Positions 16,101-23,982 of a DNA stretch of 64,000 nucleotides are shown here, piece after piece; within the stretch, counting starts at the first letter, position 1; every line of letters starts with the position of its first letter. Origin of the DNA: CAVRQM01 sp963756975 (lineage in GTDB: Bacteria > Pseudomonadota > Alphaproteobacteria > Acetobacterales > Acetobacteraceae); contig CAVWPS010000001.1 in NCBI GenBank assembly GCA_963756975.1, positions 992,001 through 1,056,000 of the forward strand, read 5' to 3'. Made by a program: the position numbers and the translations under genes. The notes under the pieces are model-generated. The model saw nothing but the letters and a program-made list of their open reading frames with translations, searched no databases and was not told the origin of the DNA.

Positions 16101-16723
16101 AGGATGGCGGCCCGTTCGAGGGCGGCGCGATACAGTAGAATGATCGTCTTCGCGTCGGCGATCCGCCCGTCGGCGACCATCGCCATCGCGTCGTCGAAGC
16201 CGACCTCGATCAGCCCGATATCCTCGCCTTCCTCGATCAGGCCGCCGCCGGCACCGGTGCGGTCCTGCGGCGTGTAGTCGGCCATGAACAGGCTGACCCG
16301 CTCGGTAACCGACCCCGGGCTCATGTAGCAGTCCAGCACCAGCCTGGCCTCGCCGACCGTCACGCCCGCCTCCTCCGCCGCTTCCCGCCGGACCGCCTCG
16401 GCCGGGTCGCGGCCCTCGACCAATCCGGCCGGCACCTCGATCAGAAAGCCGCGTGACGCGCCCTCGGCCTGACCGGCCACCGGGTTGACCCAAGCCGGGA
16501 AGCGGAACTGGCGCACCAGCAGCACCCGGTCCCGCGCCTTGTCGTGCAGCAGGATCGCCGCCCCGTTGCCCCGGTCGTACGTCTCGCGCGCCTGCTCCTG
16601 CCACGTGCCGTCGCGCAGCTTCAGGCCGTAGCGGGACCGGCGCAGCACGGACAGGTTCGTCCGCGCCAGCTCCTCGACCGTCAAATCGCGAATGGGGGCG
16701 TCCGTCGGTGCGTCTTCGTTCAT
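16097..16723 (-). CDS. NUDIX hydrolase, NudK/GDP-mannose pyrophosphatase type
   Basis: 208 residues, ATG at 16723. The Nudix box GX5EX7REUXEEXGU is complete at 100-122 (AGLVEGRDPAEAVRREAAEE), preceded by RGNGAAILLHDKARDRVLL and the Arg-Gln-Phe-Arg (VRQFRFP) segment typical of NudK/ADP-ribose pyrophosphatases. The enzyme should hydrolyse a nucleoside-diphosphate sugar. It is the last gene of a tight operon: its ATG overlaps the DUF6362 stop (ATGA). Its last codons converge with rlpA, overlapping it by 4 nt. Confidence 0.85.
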   Translation of the reverse strand: MNEDAPTDAPIRDLTVEELARTNLSVLRRSRYGLKLRDGTWQEQARETYDRGNGAAILLHDKARDRVLLVRQFRFPAWVNPVAGQAEGASRGFLIEVPAGLVEGRDPAEAVRREAAEEAGVTVGEARLVLDCYMSPGSVTERVSLFMADYTPQDRTGAGGGLIEEGEDIGLIEVGFDDAMAMVADGRIADAKTIILLYRAALERAAIL

Positions 16724-17190
16724 GCCGCCCGCGTGCCTCGCCGCCCCGCGGCTTGCAACCCCACCTGCGTGACGGGTGCGGCCAGCGCCGCCACGATCCT
16801 CCCGATCCCCTCGCCGTGCCATCGCTGCACCGCCTTGTGATCCGCCCCCAGCAACAGCCCGAGCCGCCGCCAGCTGAACAGATGCCGGTCGGTCGCCGGG
16901 CTCACCAGCGCCCGCGCGCCGACGATCCGCCGCAGCACGTACCGGTCGGACGGGATCAGCCCGAGCCACGCCCAGGCGACGTCCATCGCGTCGATGTCGG
17001 CACCGGTCGGATGCGGGACTTGCAGGCGCGGCCCCGGCAGCGCCTCCTCGATCTCGAGCGCGGTCCGCAGGATCTCGAGCGCCGACGACCGCAGCTTGGT
17101 CGACGGCCCCCGGTCCGGCAGCGCCATCAGGGTCCGTCCCGCCGCCTCGAGCGCCGCGATCACACCGTCCGCGTCCAACACGACGCTCAT
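16720..17190 (-). CDS. DUF6362-like protein with C-terminal HTH-like segment
   Basis: 156 residues, ATG at 17190 inside the stop of the small upstream gene (ATGA). Residues 70-110 hold the pattern AWAWLGLIPSDRYVLRRIVG, and the C-terminal helix-turn-helix-like section is FSWRRLGLLLGADHKAVQRW. I recognise this as DUF6362-like, a family seen in alphaproteobacterial phages, with a W..S.(D)R..L pattern. A DNA-binding role is inferred. Whether it regulates the operon or belonged to the phage DNA-packaging machinery cannot be told from here. Confidence 0.6.
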   Translation of the reverse strand: MSVVLDADGVIAALEAAGRTLMALPDRGPSTKLRSSALEILRTALEIEEALPGPRLQVPHPTGADIDAMDVAWAWLGLIPSDRYVLRRIVGARALVSPATDRHLFSWRRLGLLLGADHKAVQRWHGEGIGRIVAALAAPVTQVGLQAAGRRGTRAA

Positions 17191-17342
17191 GCGGCGACAT
17201 CCGGGCTGGCCAGCGGACAATCCCACCCGAGCAGCCCGAACCCCGGCCACGCCCGCCCCTCCAGCAGCGTGCCGGCCACCAGCACGCCCCAGCTCGTGCA
17301 ATCCCCGGACGGCATGGCGGGTCGATCCTTGGCCTGATCCAT
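17187..17342 (-). CDS. Small protein of 51 aa, first gene of the NUDIX operon
   Basis: ATG at 17342, stop overlapping the next ATG (ATGA at 17187-17190), so the reading frame is likely real. Translation begins MDQAKDRPAMPSGDCTSWGV and contains LVAGTLLEGRAWPGFGLLGW, then DCPLASPDVAA. It has two Cys and no known domain. Position, first in the operon facing the XRE gene and directly after the inverted repeats, suggests it is the first repressed gene. Function unknown. Confidence 0.6.
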   Translation of the reverse strand: MDQAKDRPAMPSGDCTSWGVLVAGTLLEGRAWPGFGLLGWDCPLASPDVAA

Positions 17343-17369
17343 GATGCGAACGCTCCTGTTTCACTAACA

Positions 17370-17437
17370 TCACGTTAGATGCTTCGGCGCGGGAGTGTCA
17401 ATTTTTCTAACGTGACTTAGTCATCAATAATGACTAA
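17370..17437. promoter_or_regulatory. Nested inverted repeats: likely XRE operator, divergent promoter
   Basis: Two perfect inverted repeats lie between the divergent 51-aa gene and the XRE gene. The first is TCACGTTAGA (17370-17379) with TCTAACGTGA (17406-17415). The second is TTAGTCAT (17417-17424) with ATGACTAA (17430-17437), 5-nt spacer CAATA. A further TGACTAACGTCA follows at 17431-17442. The local sequence is AT-richer than its surroundings. Symmetric repeats between an XRE gene and a divergent operon are typical of autoregulated operators. Binding is inferred. Confidence 0.7.
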
Positions 17438-17468
17438 CGTCAGCCCCATTGCAGTCAGGACACCTCAC

Positions 17469-17843
17469 ATGCCAGCAACCCCAGAGCTTCCCGTTGGCGC
17501 CGTCGCCCCCGGTATGGGCGAGCGTATCCGTCACTCGCGCCTCGCGCGCGGCATGACCCAGGCCGATCTCGCCACCGCCGTCGGTGTTAGCCGCAGCGCG
17601 GTCGCGCAGTGGGAGACGGATCGCGCGGGCCAGGTTCAGGCGAACCTGGTGCGGGTCGCCGGCGCGCTCGGCGTCTCGGTCGGACATCTGCTGGTCGGCC
17701 CGATCGGCCCAGCCCTGCCGGAAGCGAGCACCGCGAACGCCGCCGAACTCGCTTTACTCCGCCTCTACCGCGCCTGCACCGCCGCCGACCGGCAACTCGT
17801 CATGCAGACCGCAATCCGGCTGTCCCGCGCCAAGCCGGGCTGA
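17469..17843 (+). CDS. XRE-family HTH transcriptional regulator
   Basis: 124 residues from the ATG at 17469, chosen because an AGGA stands 8 nt before it; an earlier ATG at 17430 lies inside the palindrome. A cro/cI-type helix-turn-helix is at residues 17-70: GERIRHSRLARGMTQADLAT, then GVSRSAVAQWETDRAG and NLVRVAGALGV. The rest is Ala/Leu-rich, perhaps a dimerisation helix. It is divergent from the small-ORF/DUF6362/NUDIX operon and points toward two DUF2382 genes. It likely represses both sides, including itself. Confidence 0.85.
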   Translation: MPATPELPVGAVAPGMGERIRHSRLARGMTQADLATAVGVSRSAVAQWETDRAGQVQANLVRVAGALGVSVGHLLVGPIGPALPEASTANAAELALLRLYRACTAADRQLVMQTAIRLSRAKPG

Positions 17844-17925
17844 ACGCGACCAGAATTGTTCCGGTCTCGATGCCGAAACCCTGCGCGACCGCCAGTGTTG
17901 TTGCGTGCGAACGCGGGGGCCGGCG

Positions 17926-18315
17926 GTGCAAGACGGCGTCGATGAAACGGAGAAAACCCTTCCGCTCGCGGAAGAACATTTATCTCTGACGAAGCGGACG
18001 GTCGAAACAGGGCGCGTGCGCGTCACGGTGTCGACCGAAACGATCGAGGGCGCGACCGGGATCGATCTGGCGCGTGAACGGGTCGTTGTCGAGCGTGTGC
18101 AACTCGGCCACGTCGTGACCGAAAGACCCGTCATTCGCGAAGTCGACGGCGTCACGATCGTGCCCGTCGTGGAGGAGGTGCTCGTGAAGCAGCTTGTCCT
18201 TCGCGAGGAGATTCATCTGCGCCGGATCGTCGACGTGACGCACGTCACCGAAACGCGGCCGCTGCGGAGGCAGGTCGCGATCGTCGATCGTCTGCCACCC
18301 AAGCCCAAGCCCTGA
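17926..18315 (+). CDS. DUF2382 (YsnF/AvaK-type) stress protein, single domain
   Basis: 129 residues if the GTG at 17926 starts it; another GTG at 17905 is possible and no strong ribosome site decides. One DUF2382 domain: LPLAEEHLSLTKRTVETGRV, then RERVVVERVQLGHVV, VVEEVLVKQLVLREEIHLRR and VTHVTETRPL. The family is linked to general stress response and is often found repeated. It lies 82 nt after the XRE gene and 40 nt before a second DUF2382 gene, so the three may be one unit. Confidence 0.7.
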   Translation: MQDGVDETEKTLPLAEEHLSLTKRTVETGRVRVTVSTETIEGATGIDLARERVVVERVQLGHVVTERPVIREVDGVTIVPVVEEVLVKQLVLREEIHLRRIVDVTHVTETRPLRRQVAIVDRLPPKPKP

Positions 18316-18355
18316 CCTGGCGTTCTTCTTCAATCGCAAGCAAGGAGACCATCAC

Positions 18356-19300
18356 ATGGCGACCCAAACCGTGACCGCGATGTTCGAAACCCGGGCCGAC
18401 GCCGAACGCGCGGCCGATGCGCTGCGCTCCGGCCTCGCCGTTCTGCCCGGCGCGATCCACATCGTCGACCGCTCCGTCTCGAGTGCCGCGACCGGAACGC
18501 CCGGGAGCGCGACCGCGACGCACGAGGATCGCGGCTTTTTCGAATCGATCCGCGCGCTGTTCCTGCCGGACGAGGACACGGGCAGTTACACCGAAGGCGT
18601 CAGCCGTGGGGACGTGCTCGTATCGGCCACGGTCGAGCACGAGCAGGCCACCAAGGCGATGGACATTCTCGAGCAATACGGCGCTCTCGATTACGACGCC
18701 CGCGAGCAGACTTGGCGGGCCGCCGGCTGGGAAGGGCCCGCCACGTCGTCCGCGGCGATGACGGCACCGGGCGCGGCGGCCGGCACGAGGTCCGTCGCCG
18801 CGTCCACCGCCGCGCGCCCGGCCACAACCGGGTCGGCCACCATGGGGTCGGCTAGCGTGCCGGGGACGACCGACGACGTGGTGTCGCTGTACGAGGAGCG
18901 TCTGAACGTCGGCAAACGCGACGTGAGCCACGGCCGCGTCCGGGTCCGCACCTACGTCACCGAAACGCCGGTGACGGAAATGATCCGCCTGCGTCAGGAG
19001 CACGTCACGCTGGAGCGGCGGCCGGTCGATCGCGCCGCCGGCGCCAACGAGGACGTCTTTCGCGACCGCGTGATCGAGGCGACCGAGACCAGCGAGGAAG
19101 CCGTCGTCTCCAAGGACGTCCGCGTGCGTGAGGAGATCGCGCTTCGCAAGGACGTTCGCACGGACGAGAAGACCATCACCGACACGGTCCGCCGGACCGA
19201 AGCCGACATCGAGAACGATCTGGGTGCGACGAGCCTGCGCGGTGCTGGTGCCACCGAAACCAGCAGCGTCTCCGGTGCGGCGTCGACCCGCGCTCTGTAA
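18356..19300 (+). CDS. DUF2382 (YsnF-type) stress protein with N-terminal general-stress-like domain
   Basis: 314 residues, ATG 6 nt after AAGGAGA. The N-terminal domain (residues 1-120, ADAERAADALRSGLAVLP, then DYDAREQTWRAAGW) resembles the general stress protein 17M-like fold that begins such proteins; an Ala/Thr-rich linker follows at 130-165. DUF2382 runs from 175 to 290: EERLNVGKRDVSHGRVRVRT, LRQEHVTLERRPVDR, SEEAVVSKDVRVREEIALRK. This domain pairing is common in Deinococcus and alphaproteobacterial YsnF-like proteins. Function in stress tolerance is inferred. Confidence 0.8.
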   Translation: MATQTVTAMFETRADAERAADALRSGLAVLPGAIHIVDRSVSSAATGTPGSATATHEDRGFFESIRALFLPDEDTGSYTEGVSRGDVLVSATVEHEQATKAMDILEQYGALDYDAREQTWRAAGWEGPATSSAAMTAPGAAAGTRSVAASTAARPATTGSATMGSASVPGTTDDVVSLYEERLNVGKRDVSHGRVRVRTYVTETPVTEMIRLRQEHVTLERRPVDRAAGANEDVFRDRVIEATETSEEAVVSKDVRVREEIALRKDVRTDEKTITDTVRRTEADIENDLGATSLRGAGATETSSVSGAASTRAL

Positions 19301-19340
19301 CAGCCATCCGGACGCCGGCCGCGCCGGGGCAAGCGGCCGG

Positions 19341-20354
19341 CTACCGGGATCGTCGCAGCTTGCGTAACGGCGCGGTCAGTCGCCACGACCGCGACTGCTC
19401 GAGGCCGGCGATGCGCGCGCGCGCCTCGTGCAGTTCGCTCGAGAGTCGCGCGTTGGTCTCGTTCAGCCGCGCGATCGCCGTCTCTCGCGCGGCGCGATCC
19501 TCGACGGAGCCCGGCAGGGGATCGGCCATGCGCTCGGCCGCCGCGCGCCAACTCGCCGCCGCCACGGCCGGATCGTCGCACGGCGTCATGAACGTGAAGA
19601 ACTCGAAGTGGCCGACCTGGGAGTCGATCATTCCCGCGCACGCCATCCGCACCAGACCGAGTGCCGCCAGGTCCGCCAGCAGTCGCGCGAACTCGCCCGG
19701 ATGCACCACGGTGCAATGCACGTCGAGATAGACGTCGAGGTCGCGTGCCCATCCCGCGCACTGCGCCGCAACCTCGAAACTATGGGCCCGGACCAAATCC
19801 TCGCGGCGCTCGGTGCCGTCGTAGATCGCCTGCGGCCGCACATCGGGCGCGTAATGCAGCCGGAAATCCAGCACGTCGCGCACCTGCGGCCGGCGCGCGC
19901 GCAGCACCCAGGCGGCCAGTGTGTCCGTCAGCCGCGTCGGTTCGCGCAGCGCGTCGAAGGAAAACCGCCGATCCGGCATCACCAGCCTCAGCGTGCCGTC
20001 CGGTGCCAGAACGTCCGCGATCTCGCCGAGCCACGTCACCAGGTCCGGCACATGCTCGGCCACATGGCTCGCGATCACGTAATCGACGCGAACGCCGTCG
20101 CCGAGCACCGGGGCCAGCGCGGTCGCCAGGACGGTCTCGCCCCACACCACATCGACATCGACGATCCGCTCCAGCGGGACCAGCGCGTTGTCGCGATACG
20201 TCTCGCGCAGATGCGCGGTGTCGGTATGATCGACGTACAGCACGCGCCCCTCGCTCCGCAGCACCACCGGATCGGCGAGCGGTCCGATCTCGAGCCCCGT
20301 CATCGCGGCCAGATCGAGGCCGTCGCGCAGGATCGCCTTGCGCTGCTCCGTCAT
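19341..20354 (-). CDS. SAM-dependent methyltransferase with coiled-coil tail
   Basis: 337 residues, ATG at 20354. Residues 60-150 hold a class I methyltransferase core: LEIGPLADPVV near 21-31 as the glycine-rich motif, VIASHVAEHVPDLVTWLGEI around 93-112, and VLAPDGTLRLVMPDRRF. The C-terminal 50 residues form a coiled coil (LNETNARLSSELHEARAR) ending in SRSWRLTAPLRKLRRSR. This ending is commonly seen on glycosyltransferases and methyltransferases for surface polysaccharide. The same ending occurs at 54,200. Role in glycan modification is inferred. Confidence 0.8.
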   Translation of the reverse strand: MTEQRKAILRDGLDLAAMTGLEIGPLADPVVLRSEGRVLYVDHTDTAHLRETYRDNALVPLERIVDVDVVWGETVLATALAPVLGDGVRVDYVIASHVAEHVPDLVTWLGEIADVLAPDGTLRLVMPDRRFSFDALREPTRLTDTLAAWVLRARRPQVRDVLDFRLHYAPDVRPQAIYDGTERREDLVRAHSFEVAAQCAGWARDLDVYLDVHCTVVHPGEFARLLADLAALGLVRMACAGMIDSQVGHFEFFTFMTPCDDPAVAAASWRAAAERMADPLPGSVEDRAARETAIARLNETNARLSSELHEARARIAGLEQSRSWRLTAPLRKLRRSR

Positions 20355-20526
20355 GCGACGCGCCGCCGCACGGCCATCGTCGAGACCGCCGGTCGATGCA
20401 TGTCCGCCCTGATCGCGCCACCGGCCACGATGCTTCCCCCGCCCGCGCTGCGCGTCCTAGACTGTTTTCCGCACCGGGCGAAGTCCGCCGTCGGCCCTTC
20501 CGCCGCCCCTCTCCGAAAGCAGCAGC

Positions 20527-21987
20527 ATGACCGTCGACGCATCGCCGAGCCTCGCCACGATCGAGCGTCACGCGATCGACTATGTGCCGACGCGGGAGCG
20601 GCATGGGTCGGTGCGCGGCCAGGGCGTGTTCTGGTTCCTCGCCAACTTCCATTTCCTGACCATCGCGACCGGCTTCATCGGGCCGGGCATGGGTCTGTCG
20701 CTGGGCTGGACGCTGCTCGCCAGCATCGCCGGCCTGTTGTTCGGGACCGCCTTCATGGCGGTCCACGCGAGCCAGGGCCCGAGCCTCGGTGTGCCGCAGA
20801 TGGTCCAAAGCCGGGCGCAGTTCGGCGTGCGCGGCGTCATCGTCCCGCTGTTCGGCGCGCTGTTCAATTTCCTCGCCTTCAACGTCGTCGAAACCATGCT
20901 GATCGACCAGGGTTTCAACGGCATGTTCGGCTGGAACGCGACCGCGGTCGGCGTCGGCCTCGCGGTCGTCTCGTTCGCGCTCGCGGTGTGGGGCCATGAC
21001 TGGCTGCACCTGTCGTTCAGGGTGCTGTTCTGGATCAGCTTGCCGCTACTCCTGATCCTCTCCGTCGCCCTGTTCGGCGGCTTCGTCACGTTGCCCGTCG
21101 CACCGCTCGCGGCCGGCGCGGCACCAGTCGTGCTGGGCTGGAGTGCCGTCGCATTCGCCGCCCAATTTTCCGCCTGCGCCGCGTTCAACCTCAGCTACGG
21201 CCCGTGCGTGTCGGACTACACCCGCTATCTCTCGCGCCGCCGCGCGAACGGTGCCCTGATCGCGGCCGTCTACATCGGCGCGTCGCTCAGCGCGATCTGG
21301 CTGATGGCGCTCGGCAGCTGGCTCGCGGTGCGCTTCGGGGCGTCGGACGGCCTGCTCGCGCTCCGCGACGCGGGCGAAGCCCTGTTCCCGCATTTCGGCA
21401 CGGTGCTGGCCGTGCTCAGCGTGCTGATCCTGCTCGCGACGATGGGCCTGAACGCCTACAGCGCGGCACTCACCGTGCTGACCGGCATCGACAGCATCCA
21501 CCCGCTCCCCGCGTCGCGGGCACCCCGCATCGTCACCACGGCCGCGATGGCCGTCCTGTGGCTCGTCATCGCGCTGGCCCTGAACGCCAGCGCGATCGAC
21601 TCGCTCTACGCGGCGCTCAGCGTGATGCTGTATCTTCTGGTGCCGTGGTCCTCGATCAACCTCGTCGACTACTTCCTGATCCGCCGCCGCATGATCGCCG
21701 TCACCGACCTGTTTCGCGCCGACGGCGTCTACGGCAGCTGGAGCGCCCGCGGCCTCCTCGCCTACTGCCTCGGCCTTCTCGTCTCCGTCCCGTTCTGGGT
21801 GGTCGGCACCTTCTGGGTCGGCCCGGTCGCGGACCGGCTCGGCGGCATCGACATCGGCTGGCTGGTCGGCCTGATCGTCTCCGGCGTTCTCTACGGCCTG
21901 CTATCCATCAACCACCGCCCAGCCCGCGAGATCGAGGCCGCGCGGCTCAGCGACGCCGTGCTCGCCCGGATGGATGAGGCCGCATAG
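20527..21987 (+). CDS. NCS1-family purine/pyrimidine permease (CodB-like)
   Basis: 486 residues with about 12 hydrophobic segments. Typical NCS1 motifs: ATIERHAIDYVPTRERHGSV at the N-terminus, FLANFHFLTIATGFIG, GPSLGVPQMVQSRAQFGVRG, and NLSYGPCVSDYTRYLSRR in the middle. These proteins import cytosine, allantoin, hydantoin or thiamine with protons or sodium. It is followed 3 nt later by a RidA-family gene, which suggests a nitrogen-heterocycle catabolic context. Substrate not determined. Confidence 0.88.
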   Translation: MTVDASPSLATIERHAIDYVPTRERHGSVRGQGVFWFLANFHFLTIATGFIGPGMGLSLGWTLLASIAGLLFGTAFMAVHASQGPSLGVPQMVQSRAQFGVRGVIVPLFGALFNFLAFNVVETMLIDQGFNGMFGWNATAVGVGLAVVSFALAVWGHDWLHLSFRVLFWISLPLLLILSVALFGGFVTLPVAPLAAGAAPVVLGWSAVAFAAQFSACAAFNLSYGPCVSDYTRYLSRRRANGALIAAVYIGASLSAIWLMALGSWLAVRFGASDGLLALRDAGEALFPHFGTVLAVLSVLILLATMGLNAYSAALTVLTGIDSIHPLPASRAPRIVTTAAMAVLWLVIALALNASAIDSLYAALSVMLYLLVPWSSINLVDYFLIRRRMIAVTDLFRADGVYGSWSARGLLAYCLGLLVSVPFWVVGTFWVGPVADRLGGIDIGWLVGLIVSGVLYGLLSINHRPAREIEAARLSDAVLARMDEAA

Positions 21988-21990
21988 GGC

Positions 21991-22368
21991 GTGCGCCGCC
22001 TCATCTCGTCCGGCAGCCGGTTCGAGGCGCTGATCGGCTACAGCCGCGCCGTTATCGCCGACCGGGACGTGTTCGTCGCCGGCACCACCGGCTTCGACTA
22101 CGCGACGATGACCATCAGCGACGACCCGGCCGAACAAGCCGAACAGGCGCTCCGCACCATCGCCGCCGCCCTTTCGGAAGCCGGCTGCACGGTCGCCGAC
22201 GTCGTCCGCGTCCACTACATCCTGCCCGTCGCCACCGACTTCGAACCCTGCTGGCCGGTTCTCCGCCGCTGGTTCGACACCGTCCGGCCGGCCGCCACGA
22301 TGTTCGTCGCCGGCTTGGCCGACCCGCGCATGAAAATCGAAATCGAGGTTACCGCGCGCCTGCCTTAG
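21991..22368 (+). CDS. RidA/YjgF family enamine-imine deaminase
   Basis: 125 residues, GTG start. The family pattern is present: YSRAVIADRDVFVAGTTGFD, EQAEQALRTIAAALSEAGCT and the closing PAATMFVAGLADPRMKIEIE. The Arg that binds the carboxylate in RidA (usually before PxR) would be in VRPAATMF, where an Arg-Pro is seen. It follows the NCS1 permease by 3 nt and likely forms an operon with it. It would detoxify reactive enamine/imine intermediates, or act in pyrimidine degradation. Confidence 0.85.
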   Translation: MRRLISSGSRFEALIGYSRAVIADRDVFVAGTTGFDYATMTISDDPAEQAEQALRTIAAALSEAGCTVADVVRVHYILPVATDFEPCWPVLRRWFDTVRPAATMFVAGLADPRMKIEIEVTARLP

Positions 22369-22491
22369 AATGCGGTCGAAGAACGCCCCGATCGCCGCGG
22401 CCGCCCGGTCGGGTCCGCCGGCACTGGTCACCGCACGAAGCTCACGGTAACGTCAACGTAACGGCCGTCACAGGGTCGAACGGGAGGGACG

Positions 22492-23982
22492 ATGGCCGAC
22501 ACCGACGCCCCGCTGTTGCGGTTCGAAAGCGTGACCAAACGCTTCGGCGGCACGCTCGCCATCGACTCGATTTCCCTCGACGTGAAAGCCGGCGAAGTGC
22601 TCGCCCTGCTCGGTGAGAACGGCGCCGGCAAATCCACCCTGATCAAAGTCCTGGCCGGCATCCACACCGCCGATTCCGGGGCCGTGCTGTATCGCGGCGC
22701 ACCCCACAACGCCGCTCAGCAAACCGGCCGCGTCGCGTTCATCCACCAGGATCTCGGCCTCATCGAGTGGATGACGGTCGCCGAAAACGTGGCGCTCGCC
22801 CTCGGCTACCCGCGCCGCGCCGGCCGCATCGACTGGCGCGCCGCCGACGCCCGCGCGGCCGACGCCCTGTCCCGCGTCGGTGCCGCGTTCGACCCCAGCA
22901 CCCGGATTCGCGACCTCTCGCGCACCGAAAAATCGCTGGTCGCGATCGCCCGCGCGCTGGCCGCCGAGGCCGACGTGCTCGTGCTGGACGAACCGACCGC
23001 GAGCCTGCCCGCCGATGAGGTCGAGCGCCTGTTCTGTGCCCTGCGTCCGCTGCGCGCGCGCGGCGTCGGCATGATCTACGTCTCCCACCGGCTCGACGAG
23101 GTGTTCGCCATCGCCGACCGCGTCGCCGTCCTGCGCGACGGCAAACTCGTCGGCGCGTGCGCGATCGCCGAAACCTCGCCCGACGCCCTGATCGAGATGA
23201 TCGTCGGGCGCGCCCTCGACCGCTTCCAGTCGGCACCATCCGGCGCGGTCACGCCGCTGCTGAGCGTCCGCAACCTCGTCGCCGGCGACGCTGGCCCGGT
23301 CTCGTTCGACGTCGGACGCGGCGAGATCGTGGCCCTCGTCGGCCTGCGCGGTGCGGGCCAGGAGCGTATCGGCCGCGCCCTGTTCGGTGCCCAATCCCAT
23401 TCCGGCGGGGTCACGCTGAGCGGCCAGAAACCCGACCTCTCGAACCCCCGCACCGCCATGGCCTGCGGCATCGGCCTGATCGCGCGCGACCGTGGCGAGG
23501 AAAGCTGCGCCGCCGGTCTTTCGATCCGCGAGAACACGTTCCTGAACCCCGCCGCGAACGGCCGCTCCTGGCGCACCCTGCTCTCCCCTATTACCGAAGC
23601 CGCGCGTGCGAAAACGGTCGGCGACGGGGTCGGCCTGTCGCCGAACGCCCCTGGCCTGCCGATCGAGGCGCTGTCCGGCGGCAACCAGCAAAAAGTCGTC
23701 GTCGGCCGCTGGCTCGCGACCGACCGCAAGCTCCTGATCGCCGAAGACCCGACCGCCGGCGTCGATGTCGGCGCCAAGGCCGACATCTACCGCCTGGCCG
23801 CCACCGCCGCCGGGCGCGGCCTCGGCGTGCTCGTCGTCTCGACCGATTTCGAGGAGGTCGCCCGCCTCTGCCACCGGGCACTGGTCTTTTCGCGCGGGGA
23901 CATCGTGGACGAACTCGCCGGCGACGCGCTGACGGTCGAACGCCTGATCGACGCCGCCTCCGTCTCGCGGCAGGCGGCGTAA
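22492..23982 (+). CDS. Sugar ABC importer ATPase, RbsA-like (two domains)
   Basis: 496 residues, ATG preceded by GGGAGGGAC. N-terminal domain: Walker A GENGAGKST near residue 41, Walker B LVLDEPTASLP, with a degenerate signature (LSRTEKSL). C-terminal domain: degenerate Walker A GLRGAGQERIGRALF as is normal for RbsA, then LSGGNQQKVVVGRWL, but the second Walker B reads LLIAEDPTAGVDVG rather than LDEPT. The layout is the ribose/xylose-type single-chain double ATPase. Upstream at 22,445-22,462 short AACGT direct repeats may be a control site. Confidence 0.88.
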   Translation: MADTDAPLLRFESVTKRFGGTLAIDSISLDVKAGEVLALLGENGAGKSTLIKVLAGIHTADSGAVLYRGAPHNAAQQTGRVAFIHQDLGLIEWMTVAENVALALGYPRRAGRIDWRAADARAADALSRVGAAFDPSTRIRDLSRTEKSLVAIARALAAEADVLVLDEPTASLPADEVERLFCALRPLRARGVGMIYVSHRLDEVFAIADRVAVLRDGKLVGACAIAETSPDALIEMIVGRALDRFQSAPSGAVTPLLSVRNLVAGDAGPVSFDVGRGEIVALVGLRGAGQERIGRALFGAQSHSGGVTLSGQKPDLSNPRTAMACGIGLIARDRGEESCAAGLSIRENTFLNPAANGRSWRTLLSPITEAARAKTVGDGVGLSPNAPGLPIEALSGGNQQKVVVGRWLATDRKLLIAEDPTAGVDVGAKADIYRLAATAAGRGLGVLVVSTDFEEVARLCHRALVFSRGDIVDELAGDALTVERLIDAASVSRQAA

